Of a DNA stretch of 40,030 bases, positions 22,395 through 30,996 are shown in pieces. Each line of letters starts with the position of its first letter. The first letter of the stretch is position 1. The stretch lies in IMG/VR virus record IMGVR_UViG_3300030331_001607, positions 1 through 40,030 of that record. One strand, written 5' to 3'. A program made the translations under genes and the position numbers. Under the pieces are notes generated by a model, which was given only the letters and a program-made list of their open reading frames with translations, ran no database searches and had not been told where the DNA came from. This DNA comes from a virus.

Positions 22395-22622
22395 ATGAAC
22401 AACAACACAAGAATAATGATGTTATTACAAGATAAAATAAATCAAGGGCAAATAGATTATAAACAAGATGTTCCTATTGATGGTAGCAGAGACAATTTAA
22501 AAGAAGCGTTGGATGAAACATTAGACTTATGTGTTTACCTTGCTGCAACAGTATTAGAATTGCATGATAAATATAAGAAATTTGAGGCTATTGACAATCC
22601 AAAGGACAAATTACCCTTTTAG
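22395..22622 (+). CDS. Small helical protein, MazG-like motif
   Basis: A 75-residue protein. The helix LKEALDETLDLCVYLAATVL resembles the E..E..D...Y...A helix of small MazG/dUTPase-type all-alpha pyrophosphohydrolases, but only one such helix is seen and catalysis is not assured. It ends DKLPF, like the LPF tail of the 21424 gene. AAAGGAT site. It is the last rightward gene, followed within 41 bases by the convergent late operon. Confidence 0.5.
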   Translation: MNNNTRIMMLLQDKINQGQIDYKQDVPIDGSRDNLKEALDETLDLCVYLAATVLELHDKYKKFEAIDNPKDKLPF

Positions 22623-22662
22623 TAAAAGATAATTGATTTTAGGGCTATTCTCGTGCGTTCTA

Positions 22663-23055
22663 TTATATCTCTTGCCTTATATTAAAGCTAACAGAGTATA
22701 TAGAATACGCAGTTTGTGTAAATTTGAGGTCATTTGCAGTAAATCTTACATCAATATAACTACTCCCCCCATCTGCACTAAACTGAAATGCAAGTTTCCT
22801 ACCTTTAACTTGATTGACTAAAACTTCAAGTTTTGATTTATCTGCTTCTGACAAGTTGGTATATGACAATTCGTACTCTAATTGTTTGCCGTATCTTTCA
22901 TTAGTAAATATTTTACCTCCATAAGATTGAGATACTGTTATGCCATCATATTTTGTAGTCTCTGCAACATTCATATCTGGATTTCTGGATGGAGAAAAAT
23001 TTGCATGACTTGTGCTGCTATCTGGTCTAAATCTTACTTCTGTTATAACTGCCAT
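22663..23055 (-). CDS. Minor tail protein, end of late operon
   Basis: A 130-residue beta-rich protein (MAVITEVRFRPDSSTSHANF, then RYGKQLEYELSYTNLSEADK, ending YSIYSVSFNIRQEI). The two-part pattern, with a loading strand then 'L...L..LV..V.GR...F.F....', recalls distal-tail or tail-tip proteins of siphoviruses. It is the last gene of the leftward late operon, 8 bases after the 842-residue tail protein, and converges with the early operon. Exact role unknown. Confidence 0.5.
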   Translation of the reverse strand: MAVITEVRFRPDSSTSHANFSPSRNPDMNVAETTKYDGITVSQSYGGKIFTNERYGKQLEYELSYTNLSEADKSKLEVLVNQVKGRKLAFQFSADGGSSYIDVRFTANDLKFTQTAYSIYSVSFNIRQEI

Positions 23056-23063
23056 ATTTATCC

Positions 23064-25592
23064 TTAATAAATTTCAAAAGCACTAATGCTTAACTTTCCT
23101 AATGTTCTTGTTGTTTGAGTGACTATAAAATATAAATTTCTCCAGTTTTTTCCAAAAGGAGCTTTTTTATTTGTAAAAATTCTTATTATATCTCCAACCT
23201 CTATACCATAGAAACTTGGATTTACTAAATCCATTGCAACCTTGACTCTTGGCTCTCCAATTAAATGATTGTAATAATTAAAATAATTTGTTGTAAGAGT
23301 GCCTACTTTATCAAAATCATTTTTAATTTCTTTTACTTTTTCATCCTCAATGTTGTAATTAGTTCTGGTAGTTGTATTAGTAAACTCTGAAGTTTTTGCA
23401 TATTTAGAATTATCTTCCGGTTTTCTTAAATATTGTATTTTAAACTTTGTAACTAATTCATTAATTGGTGTGTGCATAATTTGCAAATTAGAAAAATCAT
23501 CTTCATCAATAACTGCGTGTGGAAATATAACTCTAAAAATTGTTGTACCTGCAGACTGACTACCCGCAGTTGCAGTAGTTATAGGAGCAATTCCTCTTTC
23601 TACTGTTAGGGTCTGAGTAGTGGCATTAGATGTCATTGGACCAGGAGTTGTAATTTTCATAAACTCAAAATCAGAACCATGAGATATTGCTAACAAATCT
23701 CCAGTAGTATAACCAGAGCCTTGTGTAGCAAGTGTTAATTTAAACTGATTATCAGTTGTGCTTGTAATTAAATTGCTTGAGTGTAAAGTTCCTGCAGATG
23801 CTAAGTACGGCAAAGTCGAAGATACTGTAGTGCTTGTAGTTAAATATTTAGGGCTAATGTAATGATAATTACCATCTGCTTTAATTCTACCTATAAAAAA
23901 TCCAAAATGTTGCAAATCCTCTAAAATATCTTCAAGCTTTTGTGTTTTATTTAACCAATAGTGCATATCCCCTTGAACATTTGCTATTTTAAAATTATTT
24001 AAAATGTTTGAGTAATTATTAGTTGTTCCTACGGAAGTTGGAAAAATGTTTGTATCTGCAAATTCTTCACATAAATATCTATGTGCTTCTAAAGGTTTTT
24101 TTATTATACTACCATCCAAACTTAAACCATCTTGTGATGAGTAAAGTTCCTTAATATTATCTTTTAATTCTGTATCTGTTTGAACAGAAGAGTTATCTCT
24201 CTCGAATTGAGTTGTTGTTGTTATAAAAGTGCTACCTATAGTGGAAGTGCCAGACAAACTATTAGATGCACCACTACCAACATCTCCAGGCTCTATTCCA
24301 TCATAATTTATCCTTAGTGTAAATTCAATTTTTTGTGGATAGTTTCCTGTAAATTCTGAATCAGAGGATGTATGTAAGTTAATTGTTCTTGCAGCACTGC
24401 TACTTGCAGTTAAAGAGTTATGGCTTGTATTGAAAACAACAATATTCTCATCATCCGTGTCATCATCATTGTGAAATATTTTTGCAGACAAAGTAACAGA
24501 GTTTATAACTCCACCAGAACTACCACCATTTCTTGATAATGTTAAATTATATGCAAAATTTATAGTAAAGACCATAGAAGATGGAGTGTGTTTTACGCTA
24601 CCTAAATTAATCATTTCAAATGTTTTATTTACATCAACCTCTAAAGAATTATTTGTCGAAGAGCTAATATTAATACTTGCACTTGGTGTATATTTGTTAG
24701 TGATAGTATAATCTGTGCTTTTTATCATCATTTCAGATTTAAAGATTCTTGATAAATCTACATCTGTTCCTACGGCAAACAAATTATCACTACCGCTTTG
24801 TTTTGTTATAATGGGACTTGCATCTGCAGATGAAGCTGCAGTTTCTACAGCACTACAAGCTGCCATGTTTTCTACTATTGTTCCACTACCCTCTGGGCTT
24901 AAACCAGATTCATGCACATGTAGCGTTTTATTGCTATTATTACCTGCACTTGCAGTTAAACAAAATACATTACCACTTTGTATTTTTTCTACTTGAACTG
25001 GATATGTTCTTGCTGTTGCTCCTAACAAAGATTGCAGGGGAAAACTTGTTCCTGCAGAAGCATAATCTCCAAACACAATAGGCTTATACAATCCACTTTC
25101 AGATATAGTTTGTGGTATCATTATATCTTGTAAAGGTCTATGTGCAGTAACTTGTAGTGTAATTTTGTTTTCTGAAAGTTGTACTGCTCTTAATCTACCT
25201 TTGAATAACAATAAAAGATTAGAAGCGTTTGAATCTCCTTCGAGTTGTGAATAAACTTCTACATCTCTATTTATATAAAAATTAGTGCCAAAAAAAAGCT
25301 CTTCTTCTATTGGTGTTGATGAGCCTAATGTTACTGTACCATTACTTGTAAATGAAAAGTTAGAAAAAGATATAGAAATATTAGATAAAGACGCAGTTCC
25401 TTTTACAAGGTCTATTCCTTCTCTAATGCTTGGAGCATTGGTTATTGCTCCTATATAAGTAACACCACCTACTGTTTGTTCAGATGTACCTACAGCAAGA
25501 TAGTTTCCATCTTCATTATAAATTCTAACAAGATAATCCTCTTGTATGTGTTGCCCTAAGTTTGAACTATATGTGTTTGGTAAACTTAACAT
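23064..25592 (-). CDS. Large tail tip protein
   Basis: 842 residues, immediately downstream of the tape measure, where siphoviruses encode distal-tail and baseplate proteins. The N-terminus (LGQHIQEDYLVRIYNEDGNY onward) and a region with YKPIVFGDYA look like a baseplate platform domain. The middle is a long serine/threonine-rich beta region. The C-terminus (EPRVKVAMDLVNPSFYGIEV, then GDIIRIF) resembles the hub domain that closes the tail tube. Its start shares the stop of the tape measure at 25592. It probably organises the tail tip and host contact. No enzymatic domain is recognised. Confidence 0.6.
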   Translation of the reverse strand: MLSLPNTYSSNLGQHIQEDYLVRIYNEDGNYLAVGTSEQTVGGVTYIGAITNAPSIREGIDLVKGTASLSNISISFSNFSFTSNGTVTLGSSTPIEEELFFGTNFYINRDVEVYSQLEGDSNASNLLLLFKGRLRAVQLSENKITLQVTAHRPLQDIMIPQTISESGLYKPIVFGDYASAGTSFPLQSLLGATARTYPVQVEKIQSGNVFCLTASAGNNSNKTLHVHESGLSPEGSGTIVENMAACSAVETAASSADASPIITKQSGSDNLFAVGTDVDLSRIFKSEMMIKSTDYTITNKYTPSASINISSSTNNSLEVDVNKTFEMINLGSVKHTPSSMVFTINFAYNLTLSRNGGSSGGVINSVTLSAKIFHNDDDTDDENIVVFNTSHNSLTASSSAARTINLHTSSDSEFTGNYPQKIEFTLRINYDGIEPGDVGSGASNSLSGTSTIGSTFITTTTQFERDNSSVQTDTELKDNIKELYSSQDGLSLDGSIIKKPLEAHRYLCEEFADTNIFPTSVGTTNNYSNILNNFKIANVQGDMHYWLNKTQKLEDILEDLQHFGFFIGRIKADGNYHYISPKYLTTSTTVSSTLPYLASAGTLHSSNLITSTTDNQFKLTLATQGSGYTTGDLLAISHGSDFEFMKITTPGPMTSNATTQTLTVERGIAPITTATAGSQSAGTTIFRVIFPHAVIDEDDFSNLQIMHTPINELVTKFKIQYLRKPEDNSKYAKTSEFTNTTTRTNYNIEDEKVKEIKNDFDKVGTLTTNYFNYYNHLIGEPRVKVAMDLVNPSFYGIEVGDIIRIFTNKKAPFGKNWRNLYFIVTQTTRTLGKLSISAFEIY

Positions 25593-28069
25593 TATGCAAG
25601 ATTTAACTCTGCTGCTTCTTTAATCTTTGGAATAATAACATCTAATATTGTTTCATCCACCAGAGGAGCAGATATGCTAATATTAACATTTTGTGTTCTT
25701 GTGCTACCATCTGGAGTTCCTCCACTTAATGGTTGAATAGTAACCTTCTCTGCTCCAGATTCTCCTACCATAATATTTCTTGGACCACTTGTAATAAAAC
25801 TACCACCAGTTGCAAATCTTGGAGCAGGAGTAGCTTGTATTACTGCTAATTGTGCTGCTCCTAATGCTGCAACAAAAGCTGCAAAAGCAGGACCTTTATC
25901 AAGAGCTTTAATATAAGCCGAAGCTATATCCATACCTGCTTGTGAAATTTTAGAAATTTTATCAATTTGGAATGCTCTTCTTCTTTGACTTTTAAATCTT
26001 TGCTCTATTCTATTTTCCATTATTTCTCTTTGCTCTTGAGTAGCTTCTTCAAACTCTCTTGTTGTTCTAAGAGCTTCCATTTCTCTATTCATTCTTTCAT
26101 CTATTAAATTTCCATAAGCAGAAGAAAAGTTGGTAAAAGCTTGGAGTGCTATATTTGCATTTTGAGCAAATTTTGTAAAAGGGTCTACATCTTCTTCTAT
26201 AAGAGCTTTTAATTTTTTCTTAAAAACCTCTAAAGATTCATTAAATTGTTCATTCGTAACTAAAGCTCCTCCAATGCTAACTATCATTTGACTATACAAA
26301 TCTTCCATACCATCATGTTTTTCAATTAAGTCTCTCATTGAAAGGTTTTCATCTTCTAATAATTTATCAAAATCTTGTACTCCTAAACCAACCCTTCCTA
26401 ATGTTTTGTCTAACTCAACAAGCATTTCAATTTCTTTTAATCTTTCTTCTGATACTTTACCTTGCACTGCTTCAGTTTTCGCTAAATTAATTAATTCCTG
26501 CTTTCTACTTTCTTGTATAATTTTATCAATCTTATCAAATATTTCAGTCTCTTCATTAATTTTTTTTTGAGTTTCTAAGTGTTGTCTAAGTCTATCTATG
26601 TAGTTTTCATAAGCTAAAACATTATCTACATAGCTTTCTGTTTCTTCCCTTATACCTTCTCTTTTGTCTTTATCAACTTTTAATAACTCTTTTTGAATTA
26701 ATAGAGTTCTTTTCTTTTCTTGAAAAGATTTAATCTCTGCTTCTGTTAAATTTAACAACGCGGCATTTTCTATATTAATGTTTGAAATAGATAATTCTTT
26801 AGCAATCTTAAGTTCTAATGTTTGTTTTTTTATTTTTTTAGTTGTTTCATTTACTTCTTGTCCAACAGATTGTTGTTGTCCTTTCATTTTATCAAGGACA
26901 TTATTTACATCTTCTCCATCTTCTATGTTATCTGTAATAGCATCATTTAGCTTGAAGAATGAAATAGCTAATGCTCCAGTAACTAATGCTTGTGCTGCAA
27001 ATTTAGGATTCATCATTGACATTAAAATAATATTTAGTTTGCTTTGTTTATTAGCTAAAGCAAGAGCAGTTCTATATATAGCAAAAGCTGCAGCTAAATC
27101 AATAGCAGTTTTTGTTAATACAACTATCTCTCTTCTATTAGCAGATAATGTTTTAAATAGTTCTGTCATATTATGAGCAAACTCTATTGCTTGTGGAGCT
27201 AATACTTCTCCAATATCTTCTGCAAGACTACCTGCCGCATTACCCATTTGTGCGAATGCTCCTTCTGCAGTATTAACCATAGCCTCATTCAATCCACCAA
27301 ACTGCGTATCTGCCGCATCAAGAATAATAGTTTGTGCTTCAAATAGTTTGTTTTGTGCTACAAGATTTTTAATCATTTCTTTTTGATTACCAGTAAAGGT
27401 AAATCCAGAACGACTCAATGCTCCTAATTGTCCTGCTGGGTCTTGCAATGCTTTACCTAATTGCAATGCAGTGCTTCGTAATTGTTCAAAGGTTGGAACT
27501 CCACCAGATATAGATATAGCCATATTATTAGCAGCTACCATAGTTCTTTCAAAAGCATCTCCTCGAATATTAGTAAAAGTAAGTAATAATGAAGCCATTT
27601 TGTTATTTAATTCATCTCCAATAACTCCAGTGTTTTCCAATTCTGCAGTCATTGCTCTGATTTGATTACCAGTTAATCCAGATATATTACCAGTAGATGC
27701 TAGTGCAGCATCAATTCTTTTTTCAGAAGATTCTTGTTCTGCGAAAGCAGCAACTAATCTTCCTACAGTATTTCCTAAAAGACCAACAGCAAAAGAAGCC
27801 AAAAGTAATTTAGAACGAAAGACAGAAAATGTCATATTACCTTCAGTAACTGCAGCATTCATATTTCTTTGATTTCTCATAGCGAGTTGTCCAGAAGCAA
27901 TTTGTTTCTGTTGAGCTGCAGTTGTTCCTTGTGTGGATTTTGCTAATTGTGCTTGTGCGTTCTTCAAACTACGAGTAGAGTTTGCAAGAGATATAATAGC
28001 ATTTTTTAACTCCTGCTCTCCCTCTGCACGAAAATGAATAGCTATGTTATTGTTTGGTTGCTTTGCCAT
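25592..28069 (-). CDS. Tail tape measure protein
   Basis: An 825-residue protein with the standard layout: an N-terminal helical coil (EQELKNAIISLANSTRSLKN), hydrophobic segments near 85-112 (KLLLASFAVGLLGNTVGRLV) and 330-375 (AAFAIYRTALALAN, ALVTGALAISFF), long charged coils in the middle, and the typical end PRFATGGSFITSGPRNIMVG then ESGAEKVTI. Length sets tail length; at about 0.15 nm per residue this predicts a tail near 120 nm. It follows the frameshifted chaperone, overlapping it by 23 bases, as in lambda-like tail modules. Confidence 0.9.
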   Translation of the reverse strand: MAKQPNNNIAIHFRAEGEQELKNAIISLANSTRSLKNAQAQLAKSTQGTTAAQQKQIASGQLAMRNQRNMNAAVTEGNMTFSVFRSKLLLASFAVGLLGNTVGRLVAAFAEQESSEKRIDAALASTGNISGLTGNQIRAMTAELENTGVIGDELNNKMASLLLTFTNIRGDAFERTMVAANNMAISISGGVPTFEQLRSTALQLGKALQDPAGQLGALSRSGFTFTGNQKEMIKNLVAQNKLFEAQTIILDAADTQFGGLNEAMVNTAEGAFAQMGNAAGSLAEDIGEVLAPQAIEFAHNMTELFKTLSANRREIVVLTKTAIDLAAAFAIYRTALALANKQSKLNIILMSMMNPKFAAQALVTGALAISFFKLNDAITDNIEDGEDVNNVLDKMKGQQQSVGQEVNETTKKIKKQTLELKIAKELSISNINIENAALLNLTEAEIKSFQEKKRTLLIQKELLKVDKDKREGIREETESYVDNVLAYENYIDRLRQHLETQKKINEETEIFDKIDKIIQESRKQELINLAKTEAVQGKVSEERLKEIEMLVELDKTLGRVGLGVQDFDKLLEDENLSMRDLIEKHDGMEDLYSQMIVSIGGALVTNEQFNESLEVFKKKLKALIEEDVDPFTKFAQNANIALQAFTNFSSAYGNLIDERMNREMEALRTTREFEEATQEQREIMENRIEQRFKSQRRRAFQIDKISKISQAGMDIASAYIKALDKGPAFAAFVAALGAAQLAVIQATPAPRFATGGSFITSGPRNIMVGESGAEKVTIQPLSGGTPDGSTRTQNVNISISAPLVDETILDVIIPKIKEAAELNLA

Positions 28070-28783
28070 GTTCTTTTTTCTGTTCTTTTTCTATTACATG
28101 TTTTATATAAAAACTTTTATCAATCCATTTTTTTGGATGTAAGCCATAATGTCCTTCATAAGCAGGTACATTAAAGGTACTGCAATATGAGTACCTATAA
28201 ATATCGTCTTGATATTCCTTTGAATATAAAAATCTTTTACAAGCAAAGAAAGAAAGTTGTCCAAATATACTTTCCCCTAATGAAAAATTTTTGCCATGTG
28301 TTTTATTAACTTGCTTGATGTCCTCTACTAATAAATCAATGTATTTCCATACATCCTCATCACAAGTAAAGGTTACTCTTGGATATTTTTTGCCACCTAT
28401 TATAAGTGGTATTTTGGCAGTATAGGGATATGATTCGTACTGGCATCCACAATTACCTATACACTCTGGACTCCTTAGTGACAAGAGTACATTGTACTCA
28501 AGTGTATAGGCATCTACTCCCCCAGTTCTTGATACTCTCTAATTTTTGTTGATAGTTCGTTTTTATCTGCTTCAGTCAAAGTTTTTATAAACTTATCATT
28601 TGCATTTTTAACACCTTTGCGAATCCAAGCAGTTCTTGCTTTTGCCATATTTTTAATAATTTGATTGCCTTCATTATCAAAAACTACTTGAGTTACATCA
28701 TTACAAAAATCAATATCATCTACTGACATCTCTAATAGAACTACATCTTTCCCACTGGAAAGTTTGAACTTTTTATCCGCCAT
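28047..28783 (-). CDS. Tail assembly chaperone GT fusion by -1 frameshift
   Basis: Shifting -1 at GGGGGAG (28517-28523), a few codons before the stop of the short chaperone, joins it to the next frame: after the slip it reads GVDAYTLEYNVLLSLRSPEC without a stop and ends at 28047, giving about 245 residues. The downstream frame alone would need a poor TTG start with no ribosome site. Its second half (FNVPAYEGHYGLHPKKWIDK) recalls the T domain of lambda GT. Position between tail tube and tape measure is exactly where such a fusion is expected. The cysteine-rich junction (CIGNCGC) is unusual. Confidence 0.7.
28514..28783 (-). CDS. Tail assembly chaperone G
   Basis: An 89-residue protein beginning MADKKFKLSSGKDVVLLEMS, with a helical C-terminus ending REYQELGE. 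It lies directly after the major tail protein and before the tape measure, the position of lambda G. Normal termination gives this short product. A -1 slip near its end gives the GT fusion. Together these coat the tape measure until the tube forms. AAAGGAG site before the ATG. Confidence 0.75.
   Translation of the reverse strand: MADKKFKLSSGKDVVLLEMSVDDIDFCNDVTQVVFDNEGNQIIKNMAKARTAWIRKGVKNANDKFIKTLTEADKNELSTKIREYQELGE
28517..28523 (-). promoter_or_regulatory. Slippery heptamer GGGGGAG for -1 frameshift
   Basis: In the zero frame the codons are CTG GGG GAG TAG. A glycine tRNA on GGG can re-pair one base back with another GGG, and the next codon becomes GGA. The stop directly after the site would add a pause. 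No strong downstream pseudoknot is obvious by eye. Confidence 0.6.
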
Positions 28784-28798
28784 TATTTACTCCTTTTA

Positions 28799-29845
28799 TT
28801 AAGCTGGTTTTCTAACCATAATTAAGTTGCCACTGCCACCATCAACCATCTTTAAAGTAGCATTAAGCTTAAGAAAATCTCCTTCATCATAAGCTACTTC
28901 TTCAATAATAACTTTAGGTATATTAATAGCAAAAGCACTTGCACTTGCAAATGTTGAATTGTTTGATAAGAACAATCCATTGGTTGAGGATACTGTTAAT
29001 ACTCTTGAGTCTGCAAAAAACTCATTAGTATTATCATCAAACTTAACTACACAATTAGCAGTAACATTTAAATTAGGTACTCCTCTTACATACTTTTCTG
29101 GATTACCATCAAAGGAAGAAGCGTCATTACCTAAAAATTGTACTGGGTTTTCAACATTAAGTGAAAATTGGTCTAAAATAACATCTTTATTATAAACCTT
29201 AACATCTTGTGTAAAGTCTCCCATATAAACAAAATTAGCAGAATAATCAGTTACACCAGTTGATAATTGTGCTACTGGAACAGCTGCTACTTGACATCTT
29301 GTTTGTCCAGTCATTTCAAAGTTAAATCTACCACCATTTTCTTGTGAGTTAGCAGATAAAACTAAACTTGTAATTACTACTCCTGGAATCTTATAGGTTG
29401 AGTTTACTGAGCTATGACCTTGTATTAATACTGCAATAGTATTTTGTCCACCACTTGATGTAGCTCCAAAATCAAAAGCAGAGTGTTCATATCCAGTTGC
29501 CAATGTAATAAAGTTTGCAGTTTCTCCACCACCAGTGCTTCCAGATATTTCTTTACCAAAAGCATTCTCAAGTAATATTGGAGCATTTTCTACTGTTAAA
29601 ACACCAGAAATACTTATTTCGTGTACAGCTCCAGGCTCATGTCTTAGTAAGTCTCCACTATTTACAACTCTACCAGTGCTGCCACTTCTTTGTTCCATAA
29701 CTCTTAAGTCGTTAAAAGTAGGCATACTAATTGATTCTACTTCAACTCCTTGAAAGCCAGATGTAGGAAATGTTCCTACTGTCGTTTCTTCTGCTATAAA
29801 AACACCAAATTCTTTTGGGTTAATAGCTGCATTATTAATAGCCAT
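28799..29845 (-). CDS. Major tail (tube) protein
   Basis: A 348-residue beta-rich protein (NPKEFGVFIAEETTVGTFPT, then VMEQRSGSTGRVVNSGDLLR, and EISISGVLTVENAPILLENA). The opening pattern of a fixed N-terminal strand, an 'ETTVGTFP' loop and the later 'MPTFNDLRVMEQRSG' is seen in siphovirus tail tube proteins. Its place, after tail terminator genes and before chaperone and tape measure, matches. The C-terminal part (IPKVIIEEVAYDEGDFLKLN) completes the tube domain. It should be among the most abundant virion proteins. Confidence 0.8.
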   Translation of the reverse strand: MAINNAAINPKEFGVFIAEETTVGTFPTSGFQGVEVESISMPTFNDLRVMEQRSGSTGRVVNSGDLLRHEPGAVHEISISGVLTVENAPILLENAFGKEISGSTGGGETANFITLATGYEHSAFDFGATSSGGQNTIAVLIQGHSSVNSTYKIPGVVITSLVLSANSQENGGRFNFEMTGQTRCQVAAVPVAQLSTGVTDYSANFVYMGDFTQDVKVYNKDVILDQFSLNVENPVQFLGNDASSFDGNPEKYVRGVPNLNVTANCVVKFDDNTNEFFADSRVLTVSSTNGLFLSNNSTFASASAFAINIPKVIIEEVAYDEGDFLKLNATLKMVDGGSGNLIMVRKPA

Positions 29846-29846
29846 C

Positions 29847-30029
29847 TTAATCTATCTCCTTTTTAACAACTTTTTTTGGTTTTTCTTCTACCATTTCTAC
29901 CTTTCCAATAAGGTTTCTTGGTAATCTATCGCAATCAAAAGGTTTTCCTTTTTGCATTGCATCCATAATTTTACTATCTACACCAGAAATTTCATCTGGC
30001 TTACAATCTTCTTTTAAAATATATTTCAT
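29847..30029 (-). CDS. Small tail-region protein (60 residues)
   Basis: Charged, ending in a lysine/glutamate tail (VEEKPKKVVKKEID). The FDCDRLPRNLIGKV segment is the only distinctive part. It is 1 base from the tail tube gene and has the same orientation. Position suggests a tail connector accessory. No family is recognised. Confidence 0.5.
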   Translation of the reverse strand: MKYILKEDCKPDEISGVDSKIMDAMQKGKPFDCDRLPRNLIGKVEMVEEKPKKVVKKEID

Positions 30030-30038
30030 AATTAGTCC

Positions 30039-30560
30039 TTAATTTAATACTAAAAATTTATCACTGCTACTTGTTAAAAAATTATCTTCATTACTTAACA
30101 AGAAGAATCCATAAGTATTGAAAACCAATGGTATTTTAACGCTATAATTTATTCTTGAAACACGCAAATTATCAACAAATACTTCTTCATCTTCCTTTAT
30201 ATCTGTTTCAATGCTTTCTATTCTGCCATCAAAATAAAGATTATTGTCATTTAGTTGATTTTCAAATAATACTTGCTCTAACCTATTTGTCATATCTGTT
30301 AGCTTTTTCTTAGCTTGTACATCATTTGACCTAATGTTTAAATATAGATTTATAGAAAAGTTGCATAGGTTTACAATGCTTTTTTCTTTACTATCGATGT
30401 TTGATATATTGTCTATAAATATTCTTATGTGAGAGTTTCTATTTTTTTTATATTCTTCTCCAATGTATATAGGCAAACTACCATCATACTCTATTCTAAG
30501 TATGGATTCAATCTTTGTTAAAAGATTTTCATATAAATAATTTGTTGGTGTTAATGGCAT
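30039..30560 (-). CDS. Tail terminator / completion-like protein 1
   Basis: A 173-residue protein (NYLYENLLTKIESILRIEYD at the N-terminus). An alternating helix/strand pattern with 'HIRIFIDN' and 'CNFSINLYLNI' strands resembles tail terminator folds, which cap the tail tube below the head. It lies just before the tail tube gene and after a similar 144-residue protein. Both have 'S..L......LNI/LKF', 'RLEQ/RIEQ' and 'SRINYSVKIPL/YNATFIISFSL' at matching positions, so they may be tandem paralogues. Confidence 0.5.
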   Translation of the reverse strand: MPLTPTNYLYENLLTKIESILRIEYDGSLPIYIGEEYKKNRNSHIRIFIDNISNIDSKEKSIVNLCNFSINLYLNIRSNDVQAKKKLTDMTNRLEQVLFENQLNDNNLYFDGRIESIETDIKEDEEVFVDNLRVSRINYSVKIPLVFNTYGFFLLSNEDNFLTSSSDKFLVLN

Positions 30561-30561
30561 A

Positions 30562-30996
30562 TTATCCTTTTAATAAACTAAAACTTATAATAAAAGTAGC
30601 ATTATATAAACCTGCTACATTTTCTTCTTCATCATCATAATCATTTAAAGAAATACTATCAATAGAAAAATCTAAAAAATTCATTATACCTTTTAATGAT
30701 AACAAAGATTGCTCTATTCTATGTATGTCGTAAAAAAAAGATTTATAACTTTCTTTTCCTATTCTTCCAAGTATAGAAGAAAACTTAAGTTGAATGGTAT
30801 AATTATTTAAAAATTTATCTTTATTAGATTCTTTAAGTATTTGATTTATAATACTTAATCTTAAATTTTTGTTTGATTTTTTTACAAAAGAATCAGAGAA
30901 AAAAACTTGTATGGTATTACCAAACTCACTTCTCATTGTTTCAACAATATTGTCAATAATATTATCAGAATAAATATTGTCGTGAGTTGTAGGCAT
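30562..30996 (-). CDS. Tail terminator / completion-like protein 2
   Basis: A 144-residue protein (NIIDNIVETMRSEFGNTIQV, ending AGLYNATFIISFSLLKG). It shows the same helix-strand order as the following gene, to which it is probably distantly related. Its TAA is 1 base from that gene's region and its ATG shares the stop of the connector gene. Such pairs in other phages are head-tail stopper plus tail terminator. Which is which cannot be told from the sequence. Confidence 0.5.
   Translation of the reverse strand: MPTTHDNIYSDNIIDNIVETMRSEFGNTIQVFFSDSFVKKSNKNLRLSIINQILKESNKDKFLNNYTIQLKFSSILGRIGKESYKSFFYDIHRIEQSLLSLKGIMNFLDFSIDSISLNDYDDEEENVAGLYNATFIISFSLLKG

Noticed and set aside
22623-22662. 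Bidirectional terminator between the converging early and late operons
   Set aside because: Expected by layout, but no stem with a T run is visible in the short gap.
24715-29753. Several plus-strand frames of 60-130 codons opposite tail genes
   Set aside because: They are antisense to well-supported tail genes, lack ribosome sites, and carry low-complexity hydrophobic products.
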